A DNA stretch of 13,575 nt from NCBI GenBank assembly GCA_002323895.1, contig DCQM01000059.1, positions 10,604 to 24,178 on the forward strand, written 5' to 3'. A program made the position numbers and the translations under genes. This document shows, piece after piece, positions 1 through 8,200 of this stretch. Source of the DNA: Akkermansiaceae bacterium UBA1518 (GTDB lineage: Bacteria; Verrucomicrobiota; Verrucomicrobiia; Verrucomicrobiales; Akkermansiaceae). Numbering within the stretch: the stretch's first letter is position 1; each line of letters starts with the position of its first letter. The notes below the pieces were generated by a model. The model worked only from the letters and a program-made list of their open reading frames with translations. It was not told the origin of the DNA and ran no database searches.

Positions 1-953
1 ATATATCTTGCTGGTGTTCCTAGAACGACACTGGGAATTCCTTCGTTAGCTAGGGTGAACGAACCCGCGTCTGTCCCACCACTCGAACGAACGGTAACTT
101 GATGTGGAATACCCTCGCGACGGGCAGTCTCAATGGCAAACCGAGCTAAACGTGGATTCATAATCGCGCTAGGATCGTGTAGGCGAATCTGCACACCTCC
201 TCCTAACGCACCTTGGGACTCGGCAAGAGGCATTCCTGGCGTGTCATCGGCTGGCGGACCTTCTAAAACAATCGCGACATCTGGAGTAGCTATGTTCGCG
301 AGGGTCTTCGCCCCTCTAAGTCCTAGCTCTTCTTGAACGGAACCCGCGCTGATCAACTGGCACCCCGAAGCTTCGGCGGATTGTCCTACCTGAATTGTTC
401 CTGCCATTCCGACCCGATTATCAAATGCTTTCGTCATATACCAATCCGGCTGATGCATCGGTGCCCATGGGCTCCATGGCGCAATAGGATCTCCAAGCTG
501 GATTCCCCAATCTTCCACTTCAGCTCGGGATCGAGCTCCGATATCCACGAACATATTGGGTATCCCAATTACCCGGTTTCTCTCTGCTTCCCCTAAAAAG
601 TGTGGAGGTTTGGATGCGATCGTCCCAATGATCTTAATCCCTTCATGATTTCTGATTTCAACCCGCTGAGATAAAAGCGTGTGCCCCCACCAACCTCCAA
701 CGGTTACCATTTTCAAATATCCATTCGGAAGAATGTTTTGAACTCGAAATCCAACTTCGTCCATGTGCCCCTCTACCATCACTTTGGGTCCAGCAGAATT
801 TCGGACGCAATAAACCGAGCCATTCTTGTCGGCTCCAAACTCACCGTGGCCATCTAATTCATCTAGGAAAATTTTCCTGACTTCATCTTCGTAGCCCGGA
901 ACACTGTGAGCTTGAGTGAGAGATTCGAGTAACTGGATGCCTTTGGCTTTCAT
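1..953 (-). CDS. M42-family metallo-aminopeptidase, C-terminus cut by window edge
   Basis: This is an open frame of 317 complete codons running off the left edge. M42 enzymes are cytosolic di-metal aminopeptidases of the FrvX/glutamyl-aminopeptidase/TET type that trim short peptides. Visible motifs, in order, are GHMDEVG (metal His63, Asp65), KAFDNRVG at 175-182 (bridging-metal Asp178), SVQEELGLRGA at 205-215 (catalytic and metal Glu208-Glu209), LEGPPADDTPG at 230-240, and SSGGTDAG at 300-307. The frame breaks inside the GTPARYI motif, just before the expected last metal-binding His, so only about 30-40 residues should be missing. At the fourth ligand position this protein has Glu231, where many family members have Asp. 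The start is ATG at 953, with a GTG directly in front of it (956) and an in-frame stop about 30 nt further upstream. No Shine-Dalgarno sequence is visible. It is transcribed divergently from typA. Family assignment is firm; substrate is unknown. Confidence 0.93.
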   Translation of the reverse strand, partial: MKAKGIQLLESLTQAHSVPGYEDEVRKIFLDELDGHGEFGADKNGSVYCVRNSAGPKVMVEGHMDEVGFRVQNILPNGYLKMVTVGGWWGHTLLSQRVEIRNHEGIKIIGTIASKPPHFLGEAERNRVIGIPNMFVDIGARSRAEVEDWGIQLGDPIAPWSPWAPMHQPDWYMTKAFDNRVGMAGTIQVGQSAEASGCQLISAGSVQEELGLRGAKTLANIATPDVAIVLEGPPADDTPGMPLAESQGALGGGVQIRLHDPSAIMNPRLARFAIETARREGIPHQVTVRSSGGTDAGSFTLANEGIPSVVLGTPARY

Positions 954-1050
954 CACGACTCTGTAACAAGGGAGACTTAATAATTAAATCCGAAAACTCA
1001 AGAGACTCCCCCAGAAGGTGAAGGTTTATCAAATTATGGTTTCTAAAGTA

Positions 1051-1067
1051 GGATGAATCTTTCATCC
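1051..1067. promoter_or_regulatory. Near-palindrome, operator or hairpin candidate
   Basis: GGATGAA-tct-TTCATCC is a perfect 7-bp inverted repeat around a 3-nt centre. It lies about 95 bp in front of the M42 start and about 35 bp upstream of the TATAAT assigned to typA. That position and symmetry suit a dimeric repressor site serving a divergent promoter pair. It could equally be a tight stem-loop in the M42 leader. No regulator gene is present in the window. Confidence 0.35.
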
Positions 1068-1101
1068 CCTCGCTTGTTAGAGTCTCTCACACTTTTCCGA
1101 C

Positions 1102-1107
1102 TATAAT
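1102..1107 (+). promoter_or_regulatory. Candidate -10 box for typA
   Basis: A perfect TATAAT lies about 196 nt upstream of the typA ATG. At 16-18 bp spacing there is no recognisable -35 hexamer; the nearest, TTGTTA at 1074-1079, is 22 bp away. If the box is used, the typA transcript has a leader of about 185-190 nt containing both hairpins described below. The support is the hexamer and its location only. Confidence 0.3.
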
Positions 1108-1186
1108 AGCTTACCGGGAATTAGTGTCTTCTAGCTCGCTATTATGACTCAACTTTTATTCAGATCCTCCTTTGAAATCAGGCCAA

Positions 1187-1231
1187 AATAGCAAAATGAT
1201 TTTCGCTTCAATTAAGCGATTTCTTGCTATT
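1187..1231 (+). promoter_or_regulatory. Two-tier hairpin in typA leader
   Basis: AATAGCAA (1187-1194) pairs perfectly with TTGCTATT (1224-1231). Inside it, TCGCTT (1203-1208) pairs with AAGCGA (1214-1219) around a 5-nt loop, with an asymmetric internal loop between the two stems. No T-tract follows, so it is not an obvious intrinsic terminator. It ends about 70 nt before the typA start and may fold in the mRNA leader. It resembles no riboswitch class I can name. Confidence 0.35.
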
Positions 1232-1241
1232 AACACGTTTC

Positions 1242-1269
1242 TGAGGCAAGGAGCGCACGTTGTGCCTCA
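1242..1269 (+). promoter_or_regulatory. Leader hairpin holding an AAGGAG in its loop
   Basis: TGAGGCA (1242-1248) pairs with TGCCTCA (1263-1269). AAGGAG (1248-1253) starts at the last base of the left arm and lies mostly in the loop. An alternative stem, GCAC (1255-1258) with GTGC (1262-1265), excludes the longer one. Eight nt after AAGGAG comes a GTG that opens an 8-codon frame (1262-1285) ending 17 nt before the typA ATG. The arrangement would suit translational or attenuation control, but only sequence symmetry supports it. Confidence 0.3.
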
Positions 1270-1302
1270 CCTAGGCCCTGCATAATTCCATTCGCCAACA
1301 CC

Positions 1303-3129
1303 ATGTCCCAGTTTCGCAATCTTGCCATTATAGCCCACGTTGACCACGGTAAAACCACCCTTGTCGATGAACTTTTAAAAGCCGGTGGTGCATACCGAGA
1401 AAACCAAGCAGTCACCGAACGCGCAATGGATTCAATGGATTTAGAGCGGGAGAAAGGAATTACTATCAAAGCGAAAAATACCGCCGTTCACTGGGGAAAT
1501 CATATCATTAATATTGTCGACACCCCGGGCCACGCTGACTTCGGCGGCGAAGTTGAGCGAGTTATGAAAATGGTCGATGGTGTGATTCTTGTTGTCGATG
1601 CCTTCGGTGGCCCTCAGGCCCAGACTCGTTTTGTTCTCCGGAAGGCTCTGCAAGAGGGGCTGAAGCCTATCATTGTCGTCAATAAGATCGACCGGCCTAA
1701 CTCAGACCCACTCGGAGTTCATGATCAGGTCCTTGAACTTTTCCTCGAACTTGAAGCGACTGACGATCAGTTCAACGCCCCCACCCTATATGGATCCGCT
1801 AAAAACGGATTCTTTTCTAATTCACACGATGCTACCGAGGGCGATTGTATTCCTCTTCTCGAAGCGATCATCGAAAACATCCCAGCTCCAAAAGTTCTGG
1901 CAGATGAAAACTTTAAAATGTTGGTCTCTAATATCGACTGGGATGACTACGTTGGCCGAATTGCTATCGGTAAAGTTCTCTCCGGATCAGTCAAAAAAGG
2001 TGATAACGTTTTCCGCTTTCTTAAAAACGGAACAAAGGCGCGCTCTAAAATTGGTAAGGTTTTTGAGTATACGAATCTCGGTATCCAAGAAGTTTCGAAT
2101 GGTGTCGCTGGAAATATCGTAGGAATTGCAGGATTCGAAGATGCCGATATCGGGGAGACCCTTGCAGCAGAAGAGGAATCCAAGCCCCTTCCTCCAGTTA
2201 ATATTGACCCGCCCTCGGTTCAAATGCAGTTCTCAATTAACGATGGTCCTTTTGCCGGCCGAGACGGTAAGCACGTCCAGTCCCGTGTAATACGTGACCG
2301 GCTGTATCGTGAAATGAAAACTAATGTTTCCATCCATGTCGAAGATTCGGAGATGGCCGGGGTGTTTAACGTTTCGGCCCGCGGTGCTATGCAAATTGCA
2401 GTTCTCGTTGAAACGATGAGGCGTGAGGGTTTTGAAATTCTCGTTTCTCGACCGACTGTTATCATCAAGCGCGACGAAAATGATAAACGTCTTGAGCCAT
2501 GGGAGATCCTTTATCTCGAACTCCCTTCAGAATATGCAAATCCTCTACTCAAGATCCTTAATGATCGCAAAGGGATGCTTCAGGATATGACGACCAACGA
2601 TGCATCTGGTCGAACCTTAATCACAGCCAGCATTCCCACCCGTGGGATCATTGGCCTGGAATTTGAGCTTGTTAATATCACATCTGGTCACGGAATAATG
2701 TCCCACCTCTTCGATGAATACAAGGCGTGGGCCGGAACTATCCAAACCCGCCAGGCTGGAACTCTCGTTTCGATGGATACGGGCCCGGCTACCGCTTACT
2801 CGCTTCTCGCGCTAGAAGGTCGAGGCACCCTCTTTGTTAATCCGACCGAGGAGGTTTACACTGGTATGATTATTGGTGAAAACTCTAGAGCCGATGATCT
2901 TCCAGTAAATCCAGTCAAGGCAAAGAAGCTCGATAATATTCGTTCGGCAACTAAGGAGAACACAGCCAAGCTTGCTCCTGCTCTTAAATTTTCACTTGAG
3001 CGTGCTATTGAGTATATTGATCCTGACGAGCTTGTCGAAGCGACTCCAAACTTTCTTCGCCTCCGAAAGCGTATCCTCGATCCCAATGAGCGGAAACGGG
3101 CAAACAAGGCTGCGAAAATGGACTCCTAG
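1303..3129 (+). CDS. typA: Ribosome-associated translational GTPase TypA/BipA
   Basis: TypA is a ribosome-binding GTPase related to EF-G and LepA; it helps 50S assembly and growth under cold or stress. The 608-residue length is normal for the family. The G domain is complete: P-loop AHVDHGKT at 11-18, switch I REKGITI around 49-55, DTPGH at 73-77 and NKID at 127-130. The later part carries typical TypA segments, including RGAMQIAVLVETMRREG, GRTLITASIPTRGIIGLE and ENSRADDLPVNPVKAKKL. The ATG at 1303 fits the usual N-terminus, where the P-loop begins about ten residues in. No Shine-Dalgarno sequence lies within 20 nt of it. It is the only plus-strand gene here, divergent from the M42 peptidase and convergent with the C39-like gene, so it is probably transcribed alone. 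Confidence 0.97.
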   Translation: MSQFRNLAIIAHVDHGKTTLVDELLKAGGAYRENQAVTERAMDSMDLEREKGITIKAKNTAVHWGNHIINIVDTPGHADFGGEVERVMKMVDGVILVVDAFGGPQAQTRFVLRKALQEGLKPIIVVNKIDRPNSDPLGVHDQVLELFLELEATDDQFNAPTLYGSAKNGFFSNSHDATEGDCIPLLEAIIENIPAPKVLADENFKMLVSNIDWDDYVGRIAIGKVLSGSVKKGDNVFRFLKNGTKARSKIGKVFEYTNLGIQEVSNGVAGNIVGIAGFEDADIGETLAAEEESKPLPPVNIDPPSVQMQFSINDGPFAGRDGKHVQSRVIRDRLYREMKTNVSIHVEDSEMAGVFNVSARGAMQIAVLVETMRREGFEILVSRPTVIIKRDENDKRLEPWEILYLELPSEYANPLLKILNDRKGMLQDMTTNDASGRTLITASIPTRGIIGLEFELVNITSGHGIMSHLFDEYKAWAGTIQTRQAGTLVSMDTGPATAYSLLALEGRGTLFVNPTEEVYTGMIIGENSRADDLPVNPVKAKKLDNIRSATKENTAKLAPALKFSLERAIEYIDPDELVEATPNFLRLRKRILDPNERKRANKAAKMDS

Positions 3130-3137
3130 GGCTCTTA

Positions 3138-3161
3138 GTAGCATGGTGCTGACCAAGCTAC
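3138..3161 (+). terminator. Hairpin after typA
   Basis: GTAGC-a-TGGT (3138-3147) pairs with ACCA-a-GCTAC (3152-3161) around the loop gctg: nine base pairs with one A/A mismatch, starting 8 nt after the typA stop codon. No T-run follows, so it is not a textbook intrinsic terminator. It may still end or stabilise the typA transcript. Confidence 0.4.
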
Positions 3162-3184
3162 ATCATCAGATTACCTAATACTCT

Positions 3185-3236
3185 CTTCGAGAAGGAGTCG
3201 AAGTGCTAAGCTGGTAGCTAAAAGACATCTAGCTTA
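3185..3236 (-). terminator. Pair of hairpins downstream of the C39-like gene
   Basis: Two more inverted repeats fill the convergent gap: CTTCGA (3185-3190) with TCGAAG (3198-3203), loop 7 nt, and TAAGCT (3207-3212) with AGCTTA (3231-3236), loop 18 nt. They lie just past the stop codon of the minus-strand gene. Neither is followed by a clean T-tract on the minus strand, so terminator function is an inference from position. Confidence 0.3.
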
Positions 3237-3237
3237 C

Positions 3238-4161
3238 TCACTCTTCCTCACTGGGCCGTAGGGTTAGAATTGATCGAAAGGCATCCTGCCTGATCCATCG
3301 GATCGTTTCCTTATGGTTAGTGGGGAAAAAATTATCCATGACACCAACTAACTTTACATCATCAATTTCGTAGTAGCCTACACCAACGACTTGGTGAGGC
3401 CAGGAGAGTTGGGGTTTGTAGGCTACGCGGACTAAGCATGACAGTAAGGTTGGCCGCGAGTTGTCAATTTCCTTCTTAAAAAGTGAGAAAGTGAACCTAC
3501 CAAACCCAATTTGTATCGGTAAATTATAAGCCACAGTTTCAGCCTTCAATGCTTTCAGAAGTTCACTTGGATAAGCTCCAGCCAAAGCCATTCGGTTTGC
3601 CGTAAAACCATCAATGTCTGGAAATGGCGTCATTTTAAGTTTGCTGCGCAGACGTAACACGAGGTCTTTTGGCGAGTTTTTACCGTGATCTCCCCAACTA
3701 GGGTATTTCTGACTAGCCCAATATGAAACTACACTAGCTGCAGCGGTTGGAACACACCCCGAAGCTATTGGTTTTAGGTCCCTACCCGGGATCGGGAATT
3801 GCTGGAAAGATGGGACACCACTAATCGCCTGTCCTGATTCACCCTTCACCTCGAACTTGTCATCTAGTGAAAATTCGACAAGCCGACCCTCGCCAATACT
3901 ATCCCATATCAGATGCCCCGACGCCCCATTTGGACCTGAAATCAAAGCTGACCAAACTGGCGGGAGATTCAATGGCTGATGAAGATCAGGTTTCTCGGAA
4001 ATAAGACGGATGTTTTTTAAGGTTGCTGACTTCCAAGATTTTACCCAAGGCTGGCTGACAATTTCCCTTAAAATGGAAGTCCCTCGTTCACGTAGCTTGG
4101 GCGTGGCACCTGCGAGTTGAATAGTGACTATCAAAAAATAGAACAAGGTTCTTACCTTCAT
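3238..4161 (-). CDS. Secreted C39-like (papain-fold) cysteine peptidase domain protein
   Basis: The 307-residue product begins with a signal peptide: MKVR, then a hydrophobic stretch, with probable cleavage after AGA near residue 19. The second half looks like the peptidase C39-like fold (Peptidase_C39_2 type). It has SGCVPTAAASVVSYW with nucleophile candidate Cys136, WPHQVVGVGYY with His256, and VMDNFFP with Asp276. Spacing and order match a Cys-His-Asp triad, and VPSFQQFP at 116-123 could supply the oxyanion Gln. Unlike bacteriocin-exporter C39 domains it is not fused to a transporter. Residues 20-115 are unassigned. The start is ATG at 4161; a GTG at 4164 follows the preceding gene's TAA without a gap, so the two genes are almost certainly translationally coupled, with a weak AGGG upstream. 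The substrate is unknown. Confidence 0.72.
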   Translation of the reverse strand: MKVRTLFYFLIVTIQLAGATPKLRERGTSILREIVSQPWVKSWKSATLKNIRLISEKPDLHQPLNLPPVWSALISGPNGASGHLIWDSIGEGRLVEFSLDDKFEVKGESGQAISGVPSFQQFPIPGRDLKPIASGCVPTAAASVVSYWASQKYPSWGDHGKNSPKDLVLRLRSKLKMTPFPDIDGFTANRMALAGAYPSELLKALKAETVAYNLPIQIGFGRFTFSLFKKEIDNSRPTLLSCLVRVAYKPQLSWPHQVVGVGYYEIDDVKLVGVMDNFFPTNHKETIRWIRQDAFRSILTLRPSEEE

Positions 4162-4164
4162 CAC

Positions 4165-5058
4165 TTACCCTAGCTTTCGTAGTGTCTTCTCAATCAATTT
4201 TTTGGTCCTAAGGACACCAGAGACTGGGTCGACAGCACCTTCAAATTCAATCCCAATAAACCCTTTAAAGCCCCCCTGTTTTACAATCTTAAGCATCCGC
4301 GCGAAATCAGTGTGGGCTGCCTCGCCATCTGAATTAATTTCATGAACTTTTGCGCAGATTGCTTTGGCCCATGGTAACATATCTCTAACACCTTGATATT
4401 TGTCGTAGTCTTTGAAATTCCCAAAGTCTGGCAAGGTTCCGCAATTACGTCGTTTTACCAAACTCATAACCTCCTTCACCCAATCACCCCTGCTTGACCA
4501 ATTCCCATGATTCTCAACAATCGCATTTACTTTCATGGGTTCGAGTATTTCACAAAGTTGACTGAGTCCATCGATCGCTTGTTTCTTGACCTCTGCCCGA
4601 GCACCCTTTGAGCGACAATCTACCCGGATTGAATGACAACCTAACGACTCTGCAAACTCACCCCAACGTGCAAGATATGCCGCTGCCTTTTTCCGTTCCT
4701 GAGCTTCAGCTGAATCTAGAGCTAAGTCCGAGCGACAGAGAATCAGCTGACTCTCAACTCCAAGATCTCGACAACGGGTTTTAAGCTCTGAAAGAAATTT
4801 CTTGGAACCTAACTTCTCTTCAAAGAAACCGTTAAAATATTCCAAAGCGTTGATTTTTGTCTTTTCAACTGCGAACTTTGGGTAGTCTAACGGATCAAGT
4901 TTCTTCGATCGAAACAGACGGTTGAAAGAATACTGCTGCAGAGAAATTTGGAGCCAAGGTGCATTGCTTTCTTCAGCCCCCAAAAACGAAGATGGAAAAG
5001 CGGCTGGAATGACTGTGGCGAGAAACGAGCGTCTAGGAGTTGAAGTGTTCACAGTCAT
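4165..5058 (-). CDS. Tat-exported sugar phosphate isomerase/epimerase-like TIM-barrel protein
   Basis: The 297 residues match the xylose-isomerase-like TIM-barrel/AP-endonuclease-2 superfamily, whose members isomerise or epimerise sugars and related compounds with a divalent metal. The N-terminus, PRRSFLATVIPAA, has twin arginines (Arg9-Arg10) followed by Ser-Phe-Leu, then a hydrophobic run and an Ala-rich cleavage region near residue 28. This is a probable Tat signal. Candidate metal ligands lie in the usual order: Glu182 in IVENHGN, Asp211 in PDFGNF, His239 in KVHEIN and Glu271 in IGIEFEG. Glu73 in LEYFN is also typical. It is the first gene of a pair with the C39-like gene, which starts at its stop codon. 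A promoter candidate lies 70 nt upstream. The start is ATG at 5058, with no Shine-Dalgarno sequence. Exported members of this fold are common in Planctomycetes and Verrucomicrobia; the substrate cannot be read from sequence. Confidence 0.82.
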   Translation of the reverse strand: MTVNTSTPRRSFLATVIPAAFPSSFLGAEESNAPWLQISLQQYSFNRLFRSKKLDPLDYPKFAVEKTKINALEYFNGFFEEKLGSKKFLSELKTRCRDLGVESQLILCRSDLALDSAEAQERKKAAAYLARWGEFAESLGCHSIRVDCRSKGARAEVKKQAIDGLSQLCEILEPMKVNAIVENHGNWSSRGDWVKEVMSLVKRRNCGTLPDFGNFKDYDKYQGVRDMLPWAKAICAKVHEINSDGEAAHTDFARMLKIVKQGGFKGFIGIEFEGAVDPVSGVLRTKKLIEKTLRKLG

Positions 5059-5084
5059 AACATTGAAATTGGTCAGCGAATGAT

Positions 5085-5114
5085 AGATCCTGGAAATCGT
5101 GCAGCCAAGGATCT
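5085..5114 (-). promoter_or_regulatory. Hairpin in leader of the TIM-barrel gene
   Basis: AGATCCT (5085-5091) and AGGATCT (5108-5114) form a perfect 7-bp stem with a 16-nt loop. It lies just inside the predicted transcript start and 26 nt before the ATG. It may fold in the 5' leader of the two-gene transcript; function is unknown. Confidence 0.3.
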
Positions 5115-5127
5115 TTTAGGCCGTTTA

Positions 5128-5158
5128 ATTATAGGCGATTTTAACCCTTATCGTTCAA
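5128..5158 (-). promoter_or_regulatory. Sigma-70-like promoter candidate for the TIM-barrel/C39 pair
   Basis: On the minus strand there is a perfect TATAAT (5133-5128) and, 19 bp upstream, TTGAAC (5158-5153; 4 of 6 matches to TTGACA). Spacing is longer than optimal. Transcription would start near 5121 and give a leader of about 63 nt. It is the best promoter-like pair in this gap, which otherwise holds only the hairpin above and A/T-rich sequence. Confidence 0.42.
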
Positions 5159-5231
5159 AAATGATGAGAAATTTGAGAAAGACGAGCCGCAAATCAAAGA
5201 AAGAAAGTCCCAGATTAGGCCCTCCTCTCTC

Positions 5232-5280
5232 AACCTGCCGTTAGGTTCTAGATACGCGAACTATCTTTGCTGGAACCTAA
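5232..5280 (-). terminator. Overlapping inverted repeats at the end of the CotH gene
   Basis: TTAGGTTC (5241-5248) and GAACCTAA (5273-5280) form a perfect 8-bp inverted repeat that straddles the stop codon. TTAGGTTC also overlaps a second repeat, AACCT (5232-5236) with AGGTT (5243-5247), so the two stems exclude each other. Downstream on the minus strand the sequence is purine-rich, with only a loose CTTTCTTTCTTT about 40 nt on. Terminator function is possible but not clear. Confidence 0.35.
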
Positions 5281-8200
5281 GCCGCATGTAAACTTTCGTA
5301 GCGTCGGGAAGCGCGCTCTGGTAAGTGACCTCAGAGATATTTTCGCTAATTGATTCTTCACTGACAAACGAAACCATCTCACCACTACTCCAATTCTTAA
5401 GATCGGTAGAGATCTCTACGATGAAATTCACATCGCCAGCCGCGGTGTTCTTTGGGAAGCTGATCCGGAGATCGCCGCCACCATCTACACGACTTCTGAT
5501 GGCTGCCTGTCCCGACGAGCTGTCAGAATCAGCTGTTCCCATGGCATATTCCGCGAACGCGGTAAGACCGTCATTATCCAAATCCGCGTTAGGATCACCG
5601 GCAAAAACAGTTTTATTCTCCCCAATACCCGGCGTTCCGCCTTGACGGCCAGTTGACCAACTTTCAGGAAGGTTGTGATCAGGTGCACTATTTGGGGAAT
5701 TGAGCACGAGACTAAACCCATCGCCGTCCGCAGCCTCGGGCCATGGTGATTTATCATTATAGGTGAACTCTTTGATCGGAGCTCCATCAATTCCAAGAAT
5801 ACGAACACGCTCTCCGCTATTGGACAATTTTGTACCTTCTTGGAATTGACCAACAACAAAACCATCAAGCGCCGAACCATAGCGTGCTCTGAAGGCTGCA
5901 GTATCGCTGACAACGAGCACTCGAGCACCGGCAGCGAGTTGCATCCCAACCGGAAATGTGAATCTCGCTCCCGCGTCGAAAGTAACTCCCGATAAATCGA
6001 TAGCAGTATCGCTAATATTAACAAACTCGATGAACTCGAACAGATCCTGGTCATCATATCCGGCAGCTATTTCTGCAGCTGACGGCTCACTTGGATGATA
6101 CATCATCTCTGAAACCATTAAATTTGCACTGCTCGCTGGCGTGGTGCCAACCGCGTATGGACTGATTGTTGGAGCTCCCCAGAAATCTCCTTCCCGCACA
6201 CGCGCAATGATAATCTGACTCTCATTTAGCAACAAGGGGCTGGCAGCTACAGTTTCATTGATGTCTAGTCCTGCTCGGATAAGGAAGTCTGATCCATTCA
6301 GGGAAGAGTTCATTGCATGGATTGCTAAAACATTAGTGCCGTTCCGAAATGCATCAAGGTGGGCTGAAATATCAATCTGACGTCCTGCAACGACATTTCC
6401 ATCCGAAGTGGACCCCGATGAAGTACTATTCCAAGCAATTGGGTTTGGCACGTTAGCGGAGGCAATCTCAACGCCATTCAAGTAGGCAACAAAGCCATCA
6501 TCAGCTTGCACATTGAGGGTTCCTGCATTTACAGCACCAGCATTATTAAAGTCAAACTCCCAACGGAAATAGGCACCACCATTAATGCCCTTGAGTTCAT
6601 TAACAATATTGGTCGCTATCAATGGCTCCAATGTTCCGCCAGCGGATTCCCAACCCACCCCCGAGTTTGCCTGAGTCCAACTAGAGTCATTGAAATCGGC
6701 TTGAGTCCAAGTTAATCCAAGTGAGTTATTGGTCGGAACAAAGTAACCCACAGATGCATCCATCGCTAGTAAAGTAGAATCAATCGCCCCCCCGTCGAAT
6801 CGTTTTGCAGTCGGTGATACACCGCCTCCGGGAGCCCTAGGGTCACTGCCGTCAGTTGTGTAAAAAGCCTGCCCTTCTGGGAAGTTCATGATCAAATTTG
6901 TTCCAACTGGAACACTCCCACTAGCGACACTGAATTCTGGCTCAGCAGGAAATTGCGCATCAATCCATTCAGCCCGCGCCTTCAACCAACCCTTCATGTG
7001 AGTAATCTCACCGGTCCACCCTCTGTCCCCCCCACCGTATTGCCCGCCATTTGGCGCGACGTTCCACCTCGCGAAGTTACGATCTTGTGGAGAAGGTAAG
7101 GCTGCGTCGCTACCGGAATTGACGTTTAAGGGAAGAGCGTATTTGTCGACCGTAGCATTAAGATTATCGATCGACATGACTGTCTTACGGAGACTAAACC
7201 AGCGATCGATCCACCTCTGCATTACGTCTGGTCTGGAGCTTTGTTGGGTCGGAGGCCCCTGTGTGTTTCTGCGATAGCCCATCACCTTACCATAATAAGG
7301 GTAACGGCTATCATACCAAGTCCTGCTCGAGTCCCCTGTTCCATTCCACCCACGATTTGGAGTGCGGTCACGCCCGTCTTCTGACCCCATATTACGATCG
7401 AAGTCCCAGATCGGACCTCCCTGTAATTTTCTTCCACGCGGTTTGTGCAGGAAGGCGCTAAGACGCCCCCAGTCGACATTCATTGCAAAGTTGTTGAGCA
7501 TAATGTGGTCGATGAATGAATCGACGTCGATGTAATCGGAGAAGTGCAAACCTGTCTCAGGATTGATTCCATCCGTCGCGTCAAGTGCATCATCGGCTTC
7601 CTCGAGATATTTGGTGAGCCAGGCTGTCTGAGACCGGTTAATAAAGAAATCCTCGGGCCGGTTTCTGTCGCTCGATCCACCTGGATAAACGTAAACAAAA
7701 TTACCCATACCTGAGGAAGAAAACGTGGGATTACCGCGATCCCGCTTGAAAATGTATCCGCCTGAAATATCAGCATCAAACGGCGCCAAAGCCCCGGGAC
7801 CACCATTTGTAAAATTATTCTCGATGAGGGTTGGATTTAGGCCGTCGACGTCGATTCGAGATTTCCCTCGATCGAGTCTTTCGCCCAGAGTGTAGACCCC
7901 ATAGTAATCATTGCCACCAACATTATTTCGGAGGTTATTCCAAAGCTCGACATGCTGGGTTCGCACCGCATAGCGGCCTATCTGACGGCTAATATCGTAA
8001 ATGAATGGATTCCGAATCAATGCGCGGTCGAATTGATAGAACGACCCTAAGATCCAGTCATTATCTTCTCCAAACCCAAGCGGTTCGATATTCTTCTCCT
8101 CGTAATCATTCTCGGTCCATGCTTCGACTGAAAAATGGTTCTTCGGCCATCCACCAGAACTTGAACCACGTTTACGGCTTCCCATACGAGTTACGAGGTC

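Larger units (their letters stand above)
957..1302. other. Divergent intergenic region, M42 peptidase / typA
   Basis: This region of about 346 bp separates two divergent genes and has no convincing protein gene. It holds a 17-bp near-palindrome (1051-1067), a perfect TATAAT (1102-1107) and two hairpins in the presumed typA leader (1187-1231 and 1242-1269). On the plus strand there is also a 15-codon ATG frame at 1144-1191 without a ribosome binding site, and an 8-codon GTG frame at 1262-1285 preceded by AAGGAG. It probably carries the promoters of both flanking genes. Confidence 0.7.

Noticed and set aside
883..1065. 60-residue frame on the minus strand overlapping the M42 start
   Set aside because: It overlaps the first 71 bases of a clearly coding gene in another frame and has no recognisable features.
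1110..1122. 13-nt sequence CTTACCGGGAATT repeated exactly at 9959-9971
   Set aside because: In a window of this size one chance repeat of 13 nt is expected, and the two sites have no common context.
1144..1191. 15-codon ATG frame in the typA leader
   Set aside because: No ribosome binding site, and it ends inside the first leader hairpin; nothing supports translation.
4165..5058. TIM barrel as the missing EboE
   Set aside because: It has a Tat signal, is shorter than I expect for EboE, and is separated from the eboD-eboF pair by the prfC and CotH genes.
5485..6057. 190-residue minus-strand frame inside the CotH gene
   Set aside because: It is the same strand read in another frame; low-complexity Ser/Leu-rich translation with no motif.
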